A DNA stretch of 41,954 nucleotides from assembly GCA_013003535.1 (NCBI GenBank), contig JABDIY010000168.1, forward strand, positions 1 to 41,954, in the 5' to 3' direction. This DNA comes from Acidimicrobiales bacterium (GTDB lineage Bacteria; Actinomycetota; Acidimicrobiia; Acidimicrobiales; SZUA-35). Shown here one piece after another: positions 22,376-31,368 of this stretch. The position numbers were made by a program, and so were the translations under genes. The notes beneath the pieces are model-generated. The model did no database searches. It was not told the DNA's origin and saw only the letters and a list, made by a program, of their open reading frames with translations. Numbering within the stretch: position 1 is the first letter of the stretch; each line of letters starts with the position of its first letter.

Positions 22376-24457
22376 GTGATGAGACAGGGATTCAGGCTTC
22401 GGATGCGGGTTTTGGTGGCCGCCATTCTCGGGCTTTTTTCGCTCACCCTGGCGGGCATTCTGTACTCACAACGATCGGTAACTGACGAAGCGATCGGCGC
22501 CGGGATGCAGTCCATTCTCGTCAACGCTGCCGACGGGATGGTTCCCCGAACCCAGCGATTCATCGAGGATGCGCTCAAGGAAGTAGTGCTCACTGAATCA
22601 CTTCTGTCCTCCAACATCGTCGAAGACAACGAAGAGCTAGCGGGCTACTTCGGCAGCCGGCTCGCCAATGATCCTTATCTGTCCGGAATGTTCTACGGCA
22701 CCGCAAATGGTGAGTTTCTCTTCGTCAACAGGTCGGATCGGGTGAGCTCGGATGGTTACCGCACCAAAACGATTTCGGTACAGGACGGGATCCGAGCAGT
22801 GGACCTGGACTACAGCAACGCCGACTTTGAGGTAGTCGAGAGCGAGACCGACCCGAATGACGTCTACGATCCCCGCACTCGACCGTGGTATGACGCCGCA
22901 CTGGCAACGGAGGGACCGACATTCACCGACCCCTACGTTTTCTTCACGAGTCAAAGCCCCGGAGTGACAGCGTCTGTAGCGGTACTCGAGGGGGAACAAG
23001 TCATAGGCGTCGTCGGCGTCGACATCGACTTGGCCCAGCTGTCTGCATTTCTCTCGGACCTGAAACTCGGTGACAACGGCGCGGCATTCATCATCAGCGG
23101 TGGTGGCAACGTGATCGCGCTGGAGGATCCCGACCGGATAACAGCAAACGGGGGCGATGGTTTCCGTCTGGCCACGGTGGAGGAGATCGGCGACCCACTT
23201 CTGGTTACCACGTCCAAGCGACTGGTGCCCGAGGGTCAACTGAACGAAGCAGAGTTCTTCGCCGTCGAGGATGGAGACTCAACCCACCACATCTTTGTGG
23301 CTCCCATAGACCAAACCGACTGGTTCTTGGGGATCTCATTGGATGATCAGGACTTCCTCGGAGAACTCCGTAGTGTGCAACGAAACAACACGATCGTCAC
23401 CGTTGCGCTCAGCCTCGTCGGCGTCATCGGCGCTTGGCTCCTTATTCAGAACGTTGCCGGCCCGCTTTCGCACCTGCGGGAACGGGCTGCCGAGGTGGAG
23501 AACGGCGTGTTCTCCGCACCGAAACCGGTCAGCTATCGGGTGAGAGAGTTTCAGCGGACGGCGGATGCATTTGACCACATGGTCCAGAGTCTCAACCAGA
23601 AGGACTCTGAGAACAAAGACCTTCTCAACGCCCTGGAGCGACGAGTGGCGGAGCGAACCGCTGACCTGAAGAAGCAAAATTTGATTCGGAAGAATGCCGA
23701 ACGGCGAGCCGAAGAGGCAAGCGCGGCCAAGTCCGAATTCCTGGCGCACATGAGCCATGAGATTCGCACTCCGCTCAACGGGATCATGGGTTTGGCCGAA
23801 CTCACCAAGATCCAGGCTCATGGCCCGGTGGGTGATAGTCGCTACGTCGAGTATGCAAATGACATTCATGGGGCCGCCACGCATTTGCTCGGATTGGTCG
23901 GCGAGACGCTCGATCTCGCGCAGGTGGAGGCGAAGAAACTGACGCTTGACGAGGAGTGGTCCGATCTGGAACTACTGGTTGCCCAGGCTGTTCGACTGCT
24001 GGGCACCTCTTCACGCGATCGCGATGTTGCGGTCGTTCACGAGGTGGGCGATCCGATCGTGGCGCTCGTGGATCGGAGACGGTTCAGTCAGATTCTGCTC
24101 AACCTGATCTCCAACGCAGTGAAGTTCTCACCGGCCGGTGAGACCGTGACCGTTTCGACCATGGTTGCCGACGGGTCCCCCTCGGTGTCCGTGGTGGACC
24201 GTGGCGCGGGCATGTCAACGGCCGACCTTCGTGTGGCGATGGCACCGTTCGGACGTGTTGGCGACTCTTTTGACCCAACGAAACCCGGAACTGGCCTTGG
24301 CCTTCCGATCGCACAGGCGCTCGCCGAAGCTCATGACGGGGATATCGAACTGATCAGCAGCATCGGGGTAGGTACGACGGTTGTCGTACGGCTCCCTCCG
24401 GATCGACTCGCCACCGAAGCGGATTCGAAAAAGGCGGCCTCAGCGAAGGGGCTGTAG
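22376..24457 (+). CDS. Sensor histidine kinase, Cache-HAMP-HisKA-HATPase
   Basis: 693 aa from the GTG at 22376; the next codon is ATG, an equally good start, with GGGAG 9 nt before the GTG. Membrane segment about 10-30; extracytoplasmic dCache-like domain about 35-330, with [11 protein letters not shown] and G-V-V-G-V-D-I-D-L marks; second membrane segment about 340-362; HAMP about 363-415; a Glu/Arg-rich helix; HisKA with His461 in [11 protein letters not shown]; HATPase with [16 protein letters not shown] and G-T-G-L-G-L. dCache domains bind small extracellular ligands. It has no receiver or HPt of its own; separate genes beside it supply both. Its last 18 nt overlap the receiver gene on the opposite strand. 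Confidence 0.93.
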   Translation: MMRQGFRLRMRVLVAAILGLFSLTLAGILYSQRSVTDEAIGAGMQSILVNAADGMVPRTQRFIEDALKEVVLTESLLSSNIVEDNEELAGYFGSRLANDPYLSGMFYGTANGEFLFVNRSDRVSSDGYRTKTISVQDGIRAVDLDYSNADFEVVESETDPNDVYDPRTRPWYDAALATEGPTFTDPYVFFTSQSPGVTASVAVLEGEQVIGVVGVDIDLAQLSAFLSDLKLGDNGAAFIISGGGNVIALEDPDRITANGGDGFRLATVEEIGDPLLVTTSKRLVPEGQLNEAEFFAVEDGDSTHHIFVAPIDQTDWFLGISLDDQDFLGELRSVQRNNTIVTVALSLVGVIGAWLLIQNVAGPLSHLRERAAEVENGVFSAPKPVSYRVREFQRTADAFDHMVQSLNQKDSENKDLLNALERRVAERTADLKKQNLIRKNAERRAEEASAAKSEFLAHMSHEIRTPLNGIMGLAELTKIQAHGPVGDSRYVEYANDIHGAATHLLGLVGETLDLAQVEAKKLTLDEEWSDLELLVAQAVRLLGTSSRDRDVAVVHEVGDPIVALVDRRRFSQILLNLISNAVKFSPAGETVTVSTMVADGSPSVSVVDRGAGMSTADLRVAMAPFGRVGDSFDPTKPGTGLGLPIAQALAEAHDGDIELISSIGVGTTVVVRLPPDRLATEADSKKAASAKGL

Positions 24458-24835
24458 GGATTCGAGGACGTTGCTCACGTCGCTGATCGTCACGGGCTTG
24501 CCGAGATAGGCGTCGAAGCCACGCTTCCGATAGTGGATTGTCCCATCGGAACGCGCATGAGCGGTTACCGCGATGAGGAAAGGAAGGTCGGTGCCGGTCT
24601 CCCGAACCTTGATCACCAAATCCGTTCCGCTGAGGCCAGGCAACTGGATGTCGATCATCGCTACGTCAAAGCTGTCGGCATTGATGGCCTCCAACGCCTT
24701 CGCACCGTCGTCGATAACCGTGGCTGAGTGCCCGAGGAATTCGAGGAACCCGACCATGACTTTCTGGTTGATCGGGTTGTCCTCCACCACGAGGACGCGA
24801 AGACTCTGCGATGGTTCTCCGTTTTCACTCGGCAT
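24440..24835 (-). CDS. Stand-alone receiver-domain protein
   Basis: 131 aa, a receiver domain with no output domain. Acidic pair in V-V-E-D-N, phosphoacceptor D62 in M-I-D-I-Q-L-P-G-L-S-G, T90, and K112 followed by Pro. The V-E-D-N-x-x-N-Q-K form is typical of receivers joined to hybrid kinases, so this looks like a detached hybrid-kinase receiver. It probably accepts phosphate from the adjacent kinase and hands it to the HPt protein. The gene follows the cyclophilin gene by 27 nt on the same strand, so it may be co-transcribed with it, and it overlaps the 3' end of the kinase gene. Confidence 0.88.
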   Translation of the reverse strand: MPSENGEPSQSLRVLVVEDNPINQKVMVGFLEFLGHSATVIDDGAKALEAINADSFDVAMIDIQLPGLSGTDLVIKVRETGTDLPFLIAVTAHARSDGTIHYRKRGFDAYLGKPVTISDVSNVLESLQPLR

Positions 24836-24862
24836 TGGTGAGACTCATCGGTTCGAGAGAGG

Positions 24863-25708
24863 CTATTGCTCGGTGATTACGGTCGATGTGATGGTGACCG
24901 CTTCGGTGGGCGTCCCGGCGCCGGCGGTTCCGACGGCCTCGATCTCCTGAATGACCTCCAGGCCCTCAATCACGATTCCGAATTTGGAGTAGAGCGGTGG
25001 CAGCGCCACCCCCTGGTCACCGGTGACCACGAAAAACTGGGACCCGCTGGTGTTCGCTCCGCTATTGGCCATTGCCAGCGAGCCGATCTCGTAACTGTTG
25101 CCAGTGTCGGGATCAGCCGTGGGAAGCTCGTCGTCGATGCTGTAGCCGGGGTCTCCGGTCCCCGGTGGGTTGCCGACGGCGTCACCACCTTGAACCACGA
25201 AGCCGGGAATGATCCGGTGAAAAGCCACCCCGTCGTAGAAGTGGTATCGGGAAAGCACCACGAAATTGTTGACTGTTTCCGGCGCCGCCGCCGCATCCAA
25301 TTCGATAGTGAAGTTTCCCTTCGTGGTTGACACCTCTGCAACATAAGTTTTGGTGGGGTCGATACACATCGGGGGCGCCTCGGCGAAGCCGGTGACCCGT
25401 TCAGAACTTCCGTCGGGCTCAGGGCACGGTGTTTCGCCCGTGATCTCCCCTCCAAGGGGCGGAGCCGATATTTCCGGACCAGGCACGGTTGTGGTGACGG
25501 CGTCTGGGTCGAGCGCGGGATCGATGGCGTTTTCGGAGGTGTTATCGCCGGCGAACCGGAAGATGACCAGTGCACCGATCACGAAGATGCCGATGATGGC
25601 GAACAACGACATTCGACTGCGGCGGTCGGCCGAGCGCTGTTCAGATTCCAGCTGTTTCAGCCGTGCGGCACGGTTGGCTTTTTGACGTTCTCTCTTGTCA
25701 GTACCCAC
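24863..25708 (-). CDS. Membrane-anchored cyclophilin-type peptidyl-prolyl isomerase
   Basis: 281 aa. A basic cytoplasmic N-terminus (about 1-31) precedes one membrane segment (about 34-52), a Pro/Thr-rich linker (about 60-110) and a cyclophilin domain (about 120-280). The domain has Y-D-G-V-A-F-H-R-I-I-P-G-F-V-V-Q-G-G-D, containing the catalytic Arg of the family, and G-S-Q-F-F-V-V. It isomerises prolyl bonds during folding of exported proteins. Two Cys in the linker region (P-C-P and M-C-I) may form a disulfide. GTG start at 25708 lies 7 nt after a TAGCCT element, favouring a leaderless transcript. The receiver gene follows 27 nt downstream. Confidence 0.9.
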   Translation of the reverse strand: MGTDKRERQKANRAARLKQLESEQRSADRRSRMSLFAIIGIFVIGALVIFRFAGDNTSENAIDPALDPDAVTTTVPGPEISAPPLGGEITGETPCPEPDGSSERVTGFAEAPPMCIDPTKTYVAEVSTTKGNFTIELDAAAAPETVNNFVVLSRYHFYDGVAFHRIIPGFVVQGGDAVGNPPGTGDPGYSIDDELPTADPDTGNSYEIGSLAMANSGANTSGSQFFVVTGDQGVALPPLYSKFGIVIEGLEVIQEIEAVGTAGAGTPTEAVTITSTVITEQ

Positions 25709-25715
25709 TGCGCAA

Positions 25716-25721
25716 AGGCTA
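25716..25721 (-). promoter_or_regulatory. -10 element TAGCCT of the cyclophilin gene, leaderless type
   Basis: Minus-strand TAGCCT ends 7 nt before the GTG start at 25708. Tandem 12-bp repeats lie just upstream. Confidence 0.55.
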
Positions 25722-25752
25722 GTGGCAGCACCCCCGGTTGAGCGGCAGCACC
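25721..25752. repeat. Two 12-bp direct repeats, 20 bp apart, at the cyclophilin promoter
   Basis: AGTGGCAGCACC at 25721-25732 and AGCGGCAGCACC at 25741-25752 differ at one base, and their starts are exactly 20 bp apart, close to two helical turns. They touch the -10 element and span the region where a -35 element would sit. The arrangement resembles a tandem operator. Confidence 0.45.
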
Positions 25753-25783
25753 GTGGGCGATCACACCCCCGAAATTCTGGCCG

Positions 25784-26920
<1,137 letters not shown>

Positions 26921-26939
26921 CTATCTGCTGGTGAGGCAA

Positions 26940-26945
26940 TAGCCT
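26940..26945 (+). promoter_or_regulatory. -10 element TAGCCT of lysC, leaderless type
   Basis: TAGCCT ends 3 nt before the first GTG (26949) and 6 nt before the second in-frame GTG (26952). The spacing rule seen elsewhere in the window favours 26952 as the true start. Confidence 0.5.
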
Positions 26946-26948
26946 TGG

Positions 26949-28202
26949 GTGGTGCGCGTTGTACAGAAGTTCGGAGGAACCTCGGTCGGGGATCCGGATC
27001 GGATCAGGACCGTGGCTGACCACGTAGCCCGGTGTCAGCGACGCGGGATGCAGGTGATTTTGGTGGTGTCCGCCATGGGGAAAGAAACTGACGATCTGCT
27101 CCGGATGGCCAGTGCGGTAAGCAAGATTCGCCCGGGCCGCGAGATGGACATGCTGATCACTGCCGGCGAACGCAAGGCGTGCGCCCTGTTGTGCATGGCC
27201 TTGGCCGACCTTGGCGTCGACGCACAGTCCTTCACCGGCAGCCAGGCTGGATTCATGACCGATTCCAACCACGAGAACGCCAAGATTCTGGACATCGTCC
27301 CCACTCGCGTGGAGGAAGCGCTGGCTGCGGGCGTCGTTCCCGTCGTTGCGGGAAGCCAGGGCGTTTCCGGGGACCGTGACGTCACGTTTCTCGGCCGAGG
27401 CGGTTCCGACACAACCGCAGTGGCGTTGGCCCAGGTCCTGAATGCCGAGATGTGTGAGCTGTATACCGACGTCTCCGGCGTGTTCTCGGCGGACCCTCGA
27501 GTGGTTCCCGCTGCACAAAGGATGGCCACAATCACATTTGACGAACTTCTGGAGATGACTGCCACCGGCTGTCCAAAACCGGCGATGCGCTCTGTTGAGG
27601 TAGCACATAACTACGGTGTGCCGCTCCACGTTCGGTCCGCATTCACATGGGAGCCGGGCACGTTGGTCGTTCGCGACTACACCGAAGCCCCCACCAAGAA
27701 ACTCAGTGCCGAGGAGGCCTCGATGGAACGCCCAATTATTCGTGCGGTCACCCATGACCTTTCCGAATCCAAGGTGACGGTGATTGACGTGCCCGACCGG
27801 CCCGGCGTGAGCGCTCAGTTGTTCCGCGCACTTGCCCGAGCCGAGGTGAACGTAGACATGATCGTTCAGAACGTCTCGGAGGAGGGGATGACGGACATTT
27901 CGTTCACCGTTCCCAGCGAACAGGTTGAGTTGACAAGACAGGTTCTCGAAGGCGGGGTGTTGAGTGAAATCGGCGCCGAGCGGGTGTCCACCGACGGTTC
28001 GATCGGTCGAGTGTCAGTGGTCGGCGCCGGCATGAAATCCAACCCCGGTGTGGCTGCCACGATGTTCGAGACGTTGGCCGCAAACGAGATCAACATCGAA
28101 ATGATCTCGACCAGCGCAATTCGAATCAGCTGTGTCGTCGATGCGTCCAGAGCCGAAGAGGCAGTGCAGTACCTCCACACCGCTTTTGGTCTGGACGGCT
28201 AG
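26949..28202 (+). CDS. lysC: Aspartokinase with two ACT domains
   Basis: 417 aa. It phosphorylates aspartate, the committed step of the aspartate-family amino acids and diaminopimelate. The kinase domain begins V-Q-K-F-G-G-T-S-V and has G-R-G-G-S-D-T-T-A and Y-T-D-V-S-G-V-F-S-A-D-P. The regulatory half (about 265-417) holds two ACT domains, seen as D-V-P-D-R-P-G-V-S and S-N-P-G-V-A-A-T-M-F, that bind lysine or threonine for feedback control in relatives. Two consecutive GTG codons can start the protein; the second fits the -10 spacing. A strong internal ribosome-binding site suggests a separate beta product. It is divergent from asd. Confidence 0.96.
   Translation: MVRVVQKFGGTSVGDPDRIRTVADHVARCQRRGMQVILVVSAMGKETDDLLRMASAVSKIRPGREMDMLITAGERKACALLCMALADLGVDAQSFTGSQAGFMTDSNHENAKILDIVPTRVEEALAAGVVPVVAGSQGVSGDRDVTFLGRGGSDTTAVALAQVLNAEMCELYTDVSGVFSADPRVVPAAQRMATITFDELLEMTATGCPKPAMRSVEVAHNYGVPLHVRSAFTWEPGTLVVRDYTEAPTKKLSAEEASMERPIIRAVTHDLSESKVTVIDVPDRPGVSAQLFRALARAEVNVDMIVQNVSEEGMTDISFTVPSEQVELTRQVLEGGVLSEIGAERVSTDGSIGRVSVVGAGMKSNPGVAATMFETLAANEINIEMISTSAIRISCVVDASRAEEAVQYLHTAFGLDG
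27723..28202 (+). CDS. lysC: Aspartokinase beta subunit from an internal in-frame start (predicted)
   Basis: Inside lysC, a full AGGAGG (27712-27717) stands 5 nt before an in-frame ATG at 27723. The product would be 159 aa and comprise essentially the two ACT domains. In Corynebacterium glutamicum and Bacillus subtilis the lysC gene is known to make alpha and beta subunits by such in-frame internal initiation, and the site here falls at the same place between the kinase and ACT regions. The ribosome site is far stronger than anything before the alpha start. Confidence 0.7.
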   Translation: MERPIIRAVTHDLSESKVTVIDVPDRPGVSAQLFRALARAEVNVDMIVQNVSEEGMTDISFTVPSEQVELTRQVLEGGVLSEIGAERVSTDGSIGRVSVVGAGMKSNPGVAATMFETLAANEINIEMISTSAIRISCVVDASRAEEAVQYLHTAFGLDG

Positions 28203-28300
28203 CCATCGCCTCCTCGGCCCGGCCAGCCATTGGCGTCTCGCACACCGAACTGATCGCCGCGCTCGAACCGCGTCTGGGCAATCTGTACGGCAATGGCTGC

Positions 28301-28735
28301 GTGGTCGCAGCGACAGATTCTCCGGTTGTGGGCCCAGTTCGATCGCTCGCAGGCGCAGACTCGGTTGTTCTGGTGCCATCGATCCCGGCAGCGACCGTGT
28401 GGGCATCGTCGCAGACGCAACCCGTTTCTGTGGTCTGCTACCTCTCCATGTGGCTTCCACAGGTTTCGCTGGACGACCTGCGATCGCTACGGGGCGCAGT
28501 CCCCGAAGATTCACGATTATTTTTCGTTGAACCCACTGCCAGTGTTGGGCTGGCGCATCGGATTCAGCGCTGGGGAAGAGTGATTCTCACAAAACGTCTC
28601 GGCCTGGCATTTCACCGTGATATTCCGGTATTGCTCAGGGCAAGCGGGTGGGAGCCCACCAGCGTGCTGCGCTTTTCGGTGGGTTATCCGGCCAGCGTTC
28701 TCACGTTCGTTGCTGGAGAGGCGAGGGCGTACTAA
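28301..28735 (+). CDS. Methyltransferase-like protein, start uncertain
   Basis: 144 aa from the GTG at 28301. The C-terminal half resembles the end of a class I SAM-dependent methyltransferase: a F-F-V-E-P-like strand, then W-G-R-V-I-L-T-K-R, D-I-P-V-L-L-R-A-S-G-W and a closing S-V-G-Y-P-A-S-V-L-T-F-V-A-G-E-A-R. The frame stays open with protein-like sequence (G-V-S-H-T-E-L-I-A-A-L-E-P-R-L) back to the lysC stop, but holds no ATG, GTG or TTG there. The glycine-rich SAM motif is absent. It may be a truncated methyltransferase, a diverged one, or one initiated at a rare codon. A product is likely; an active enzyme is doubtful. Confidence 0.5.
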   Translation: MVAATDSPVVGPVRSLAGADSVVLVPSIPAATVWASSQTQPVSVVCYLSMWLPQVSLDDLRSLRGAVPEDSRLFFVEPTASVGLAHRIQRWGRVILTKRLGLAFHRDIPVLLRASGWEPTSVLRFSVGYPASVLTFVAGEARAY

Positions 28736-28791
28736 CCACCCTCGGTGGTGGGCCTGGCTGGGCTGGGCACTAATGCTCTCTCAACTGGGCC

Positions 28792-28797
28792 TATATT
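28792..28797 (+). promoter_or_regulatory. -10 element TATATT upstream of the first DUF4214 metalloprotease
   Basis: TATATT is a strong AT-rich -10-like hexamer in a GC-rich gap, ending 9 nt before the ATG at 28807. Confidence 0.45.
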
Positions 28798-28806
28798 GCT
28801 GCTTGG

Positions 28807-30378
28807 ATGCCAACAGGGGAATTGCCGCAACCTTCCCCGTCGCTGATGGTCGCCGATCCTTTCTCAACTTCAAAGTCTCAACCGTCCGGCAAACGGTCGC
28901 TGCGGACGCTTGCCCTAGCGTGCTCTTTTCTTGCCGTGCTCCTTGTGGGGGCGGTACTGCCCGCTCCGGTGGCGGCAGTCGACGATGGAGCAGCCCGACA
29001 CGCCGGGCTCCTCGTGCCGGTCTACGAAGAGGACGTTCCGCCCGAGGTGCAGGTGGTGGTGGACGATGTCATGCACGAGCTCAGCACGCTCATCGCCTTC
29101 AATCCTGCCGGTCCGGCGCAGATCCAAGTCGCATGGAGCAACATTGCGTCGCTGGGTCTGGGTGGGCCGGTGTTGATACAGGCGGACGGAATCAACTACC
29201 CCGCAGCCCTGGCCGACACGTTGTTCGGGGGCCAGCACGCCCGAGGAGGTGTGGATGGTTTCGTCACCATGGGATCGGGCCATCAGTGGTACTTCGGGCT
29301 CGATGGCAAGACCCCGAGCAATCAATTCGATTTTCGTTCGGCCTTCGCCCACGAGCTGATCCACGCGCTGGGCTTCACTCTGGAAACTTCGCCGTTCAAC
29401 GGCGGCGTTGTGCTGTCGGGCCGCACGACACAGTTTGATCGCAATCTTTTTTCGGGCGGCCGTCGGCTGATAGATATGACGACCAGTGCCCAAGCGGCGG
29501 CCTTCGAAGCCGACGACGTCTGGTTCGATGTTGGGGGAGGGCGCCTGTACCCCGTGGAATCGGCCGGAGGAAGCGGCCAGTCTCACTTCGGGTTTGCTCA
29601 TTCGCTGGTGGACAACGAACCCGGTGCCATGATGTATGGGGGTTTGTTGAACGGTTTGAGCCGGCAGATCGATGGACCCACGCTTGGAGCGTTAGCCCAG
29701 ATTGGCTATCCCCTCACGGCCGCCCCCGCTTCGCTGGTGACGGCAAGTCTCCAAGGACAGTCATTGCGCTGGTCGGTCGAGCTCGGTGGTCCGGTTGCCC
29801 CCCCATCAGTTGTGAGAATTGAGCAGCAGCGGCGCGGCGTGACGGTGTGGTCAGCCGATGTGAGTGGCGCGCTGGCCCAGTACACACTGCCAGCGGCCAC
29901 CGCGTTCGACGCCGTTCGGCTCACAGCAATTTCGAGCGACGGCGTCTCCAGCCCTGCGATAGTGGTGCCCGTCTCAGGCGCCAATACGATCGCAGATGCC
30001 ACTTCGCTCGATGACATTCTCAGGGCCGACGATTACCGGCGAGAGCACGCAGGTGTCCTGCGCTTGTATTGGGCCTTCTTCAACCGTGAACCTGATCTGG
30101 GTGGCGCGCGATACTGGCTCTCGGTGTTTGACCAAGGCGCTTCGCTCGACGCCATAGCCAATGCCTTCGCAGGCTCGTCAGAGTTTCGTGCTCGCTACGG
30201 TGCGTTGAACAACGCTGCCTACGTTGAAGTCATCTATCTGAACGTTCTGAATCGCCGCCGCGACGGCGGTGGGTTCCAGTACTGGCTGGGATTCCTCGAG
30301 AACGGCGGGTTGAGCCGTGGGGGCGTGGTGCGGTGGATCGCCGCCGCACCGGAATTCGTTGCTGCTCATCCGTATTGA
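28807..30378 (+). CDS. Secreted zinc-metalloprotease-like protein with C-terminal DUF4214
   Basis: 523 aa. A basic N-terminus and hydrophobic segment (about 31-57, ending A-P-V-A-A) form an export signal. The zincin motif H-E-L-I-H is at residues 182-186 in A-H-E-L-I-H-A-L-G-F, without the third His of classic metzincins in the usual place. A later S-H-F segment, shared with the paralogue at 32907, could supply a metal ligand. The C-terminus (about 415-520) is a DUF4214 domain, with L-Y-W-A-F-F-N-R-E-P-D-L-G-G and Y-W-L-S-V-F, a module found on secreted proteins. Substrate unknown. An in-frame ATG at 28846 is a possible alternative start. Confidence 0.78.
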   Translation: MPTGELPQPSPSLMVADPFSTSKSQPSGKRSLRTLALACSFLAVLLVGAVLPAPVAAVDDGAARHAGLLVPVYEEDVPPEVQVVVDDVMHELSTLIAFNPAGPAQIQVAWSNIASLGLGGPVLIQADGINYPAALADTLFGGQHARGGVDGFVTMGSGHQWYFGLDGKTPSNQFDFRSAFAHELIHALGFTLETSPFNGGVVLSGRTTQFDRNLFSGGRRLIDMTTSAQAAAFEADDVWFDVGGGRLYPVESAGGSGQSHFGFAHSLVDNEPGAMMYGGLLNGLSRQIDGPTLGALAQIGYPLTAAPASLVTASLQGQSLRWSVELGGPVAPPSVVRIEQQRRGVTVWSADVSGALAQYTLPAATAFDAVRLTAISSDGVSSPAIVVPVSGANTIADATSLDDILRADDYRREHAGVLRLYWAFFNREPDLGGARYWLSVFDQGASLDAIANAFAGSSEFRARYGALNNAAYVEVIYLNVLNRRRDGGGFQYWLGFLENGGLSRGGVVRWIAAAPEFVAAHPY

Positions 30379-30416
30379 TCCAGACCCTGACTGGTCATCG
30401 GATGACAAGTGGTCGG

Positions 30417-30422
30417 TACCGT
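30417..30422 (+). promoter_or_regulatory. -10 element TACCGT of the DUF2236 gene, leaderless type
   Basis: TACCGT ends 6 nt before the ATG at 30429. The interval TAAAGG directly abuts the start, too close for a Shine-Dalgarno. Confidence 0.5.
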
Positions 30423-30428
30423 TAAAGG

Positions 30429-31322
30429 ATGACGGTTGTTGGAGAGGCGCTCGGTGCCTTACAACGTATGGGCGGCGAGGTCCTGCGGCAGCGCATTTCG
30501 GGCGACGCTGAACTGCCTTCGTCGGACTTGGTCAGCAGGGCTGACCTCGGGCTCTTCGGCCCCAAGAGCACGGTCTGGCGAGTCCACGGTGATGCTGCCA
30601 TGTTGATCGGCGGTATTCGAAGCCTCCTTTTCCAGTCGCTGCATCCACTGGCCATGGCCGGAGTTGACCAGCACTCCAACTATCGCGAAGACCCTTGGGG
30701 GCGACTGAACCGCACCGGCCGATTCGTGGGAGCAACCACCTTCGGGTCCACTGCGGCCGCTCAGCATCAGATCGACATGGTGAAACGGGTGCATCGCCGC
30801 GTGCGTGGGGTTGATTCCAAGGGTCGCCCCTACTCCGCGGGAGATCCGCACCTTCTCAATTGGGTCCATGTGATCGAGACGGACAGCTTCCTCGAAGCGT
30901 TCAATCGGTACGGTCAGGGCAAGCTGACCGACGCCGAGAAGGACTCTTACGTAGAAGAGATGGCGGAGGTGGCTCTTCGGTTAGGCGCCGAAGGTGTACC
31001 CCGTTCAGTCAAGGAACTCACGGATTGTATAGAAGCGTTTCGGCCCGAGATGGAAGTCACCGCAGCCGCTCATCAGACGGTGCGGTTCTTGTTCGCCCCG
31101 CCGGATTTGCCGCTGCTCGGCCGGATTCCGTACGGGGTGCTTTTTGGCGCGGCCGCCGCCTCGCTGCCGGGGTATGCGCAGCGCATGCTCCGCCTGCCGG
31201 TCCTTCCTCTTGTGGAGCCGTTGGCGGTACGCCCTGCTGCGCTGCTACTCACCCGGGGGCTGGGCTGGTTCATGGCGGGATCGGAGCGATCCGGAATTCT
31301 GGAGGATCGACTTCACACCTAG
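30429..31322 (+). CDS. DUF2236 / MpaB-type oxygenase-like protein
   Basis: 297 aa, all-helical in appearance. The family core is visible as W-R-V-H-G-D-A-A-M-L-I-G-G, then L-F-Q-S-L-H-P-L-A-M-A-G-V, H-S-N-Y and P-W-G-R-L-N-R-T, with R-R-V-R-G-V and W-V-H-V-I-E-T further on. Members include the latex clearing protein and MpaB, which bind haem b through histidines and act as oxygenases. The His residues in S-L-H-P, D-Q-H-S and N-W-V-H are candidate ligands. There is no clear signal peptide, so it is probably cytoplasmic. The substrate is unknown. It converges with pgi over a 46-bp gap holding a hairpin. Confidence 0.88.
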   Translation: MTVVGEALGALQRMGGEVLRQRISGDAELPSSDLVSRADLGLFGPKSTVWRVHGDAAMLIGGIRSLLFQSLHPLAMAGVDQHSNYREDPWGRLNRTGRFVGATTFGSTAAAQHQIDMVKRVHRRVRGVDSKGRPYSAGDPHLLNWVHVIETDSFLEAFNRYGQGKLTDAEKDSYVEEMAEVALRLGAEGVPRSVKELTDCIEAFRPEMEVTAAAHQTVRFLFAPPDLPLLGRIPYGVLFGAAAASLPGYAQRMLRLPVLPLVEPLAVRPAALLLTRGLGWFMAGSERSGILEDRLHT

Positions 31323-31339
31323 GTAACCCGCGGCGTGCT

Positions 31340-31353
31340 GCTGGCAAGCCAGC
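31340..31353. terminator. Hairpin between convergent genes, possible terminator
   Basis: GCTGGC-AA-GCCAGC is a perfect inverted repeat in the short gap between the convergent DUF2236 and pgi genes. There is no T-run on either side, so it would be a non-canonical bidirectional terminator at best. Nearby CCTGGC at 31359 offers an alternative pairing. Confidence 0.35.
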
Positions 31354-31368
31354 GCTCTCCTGGCACGG

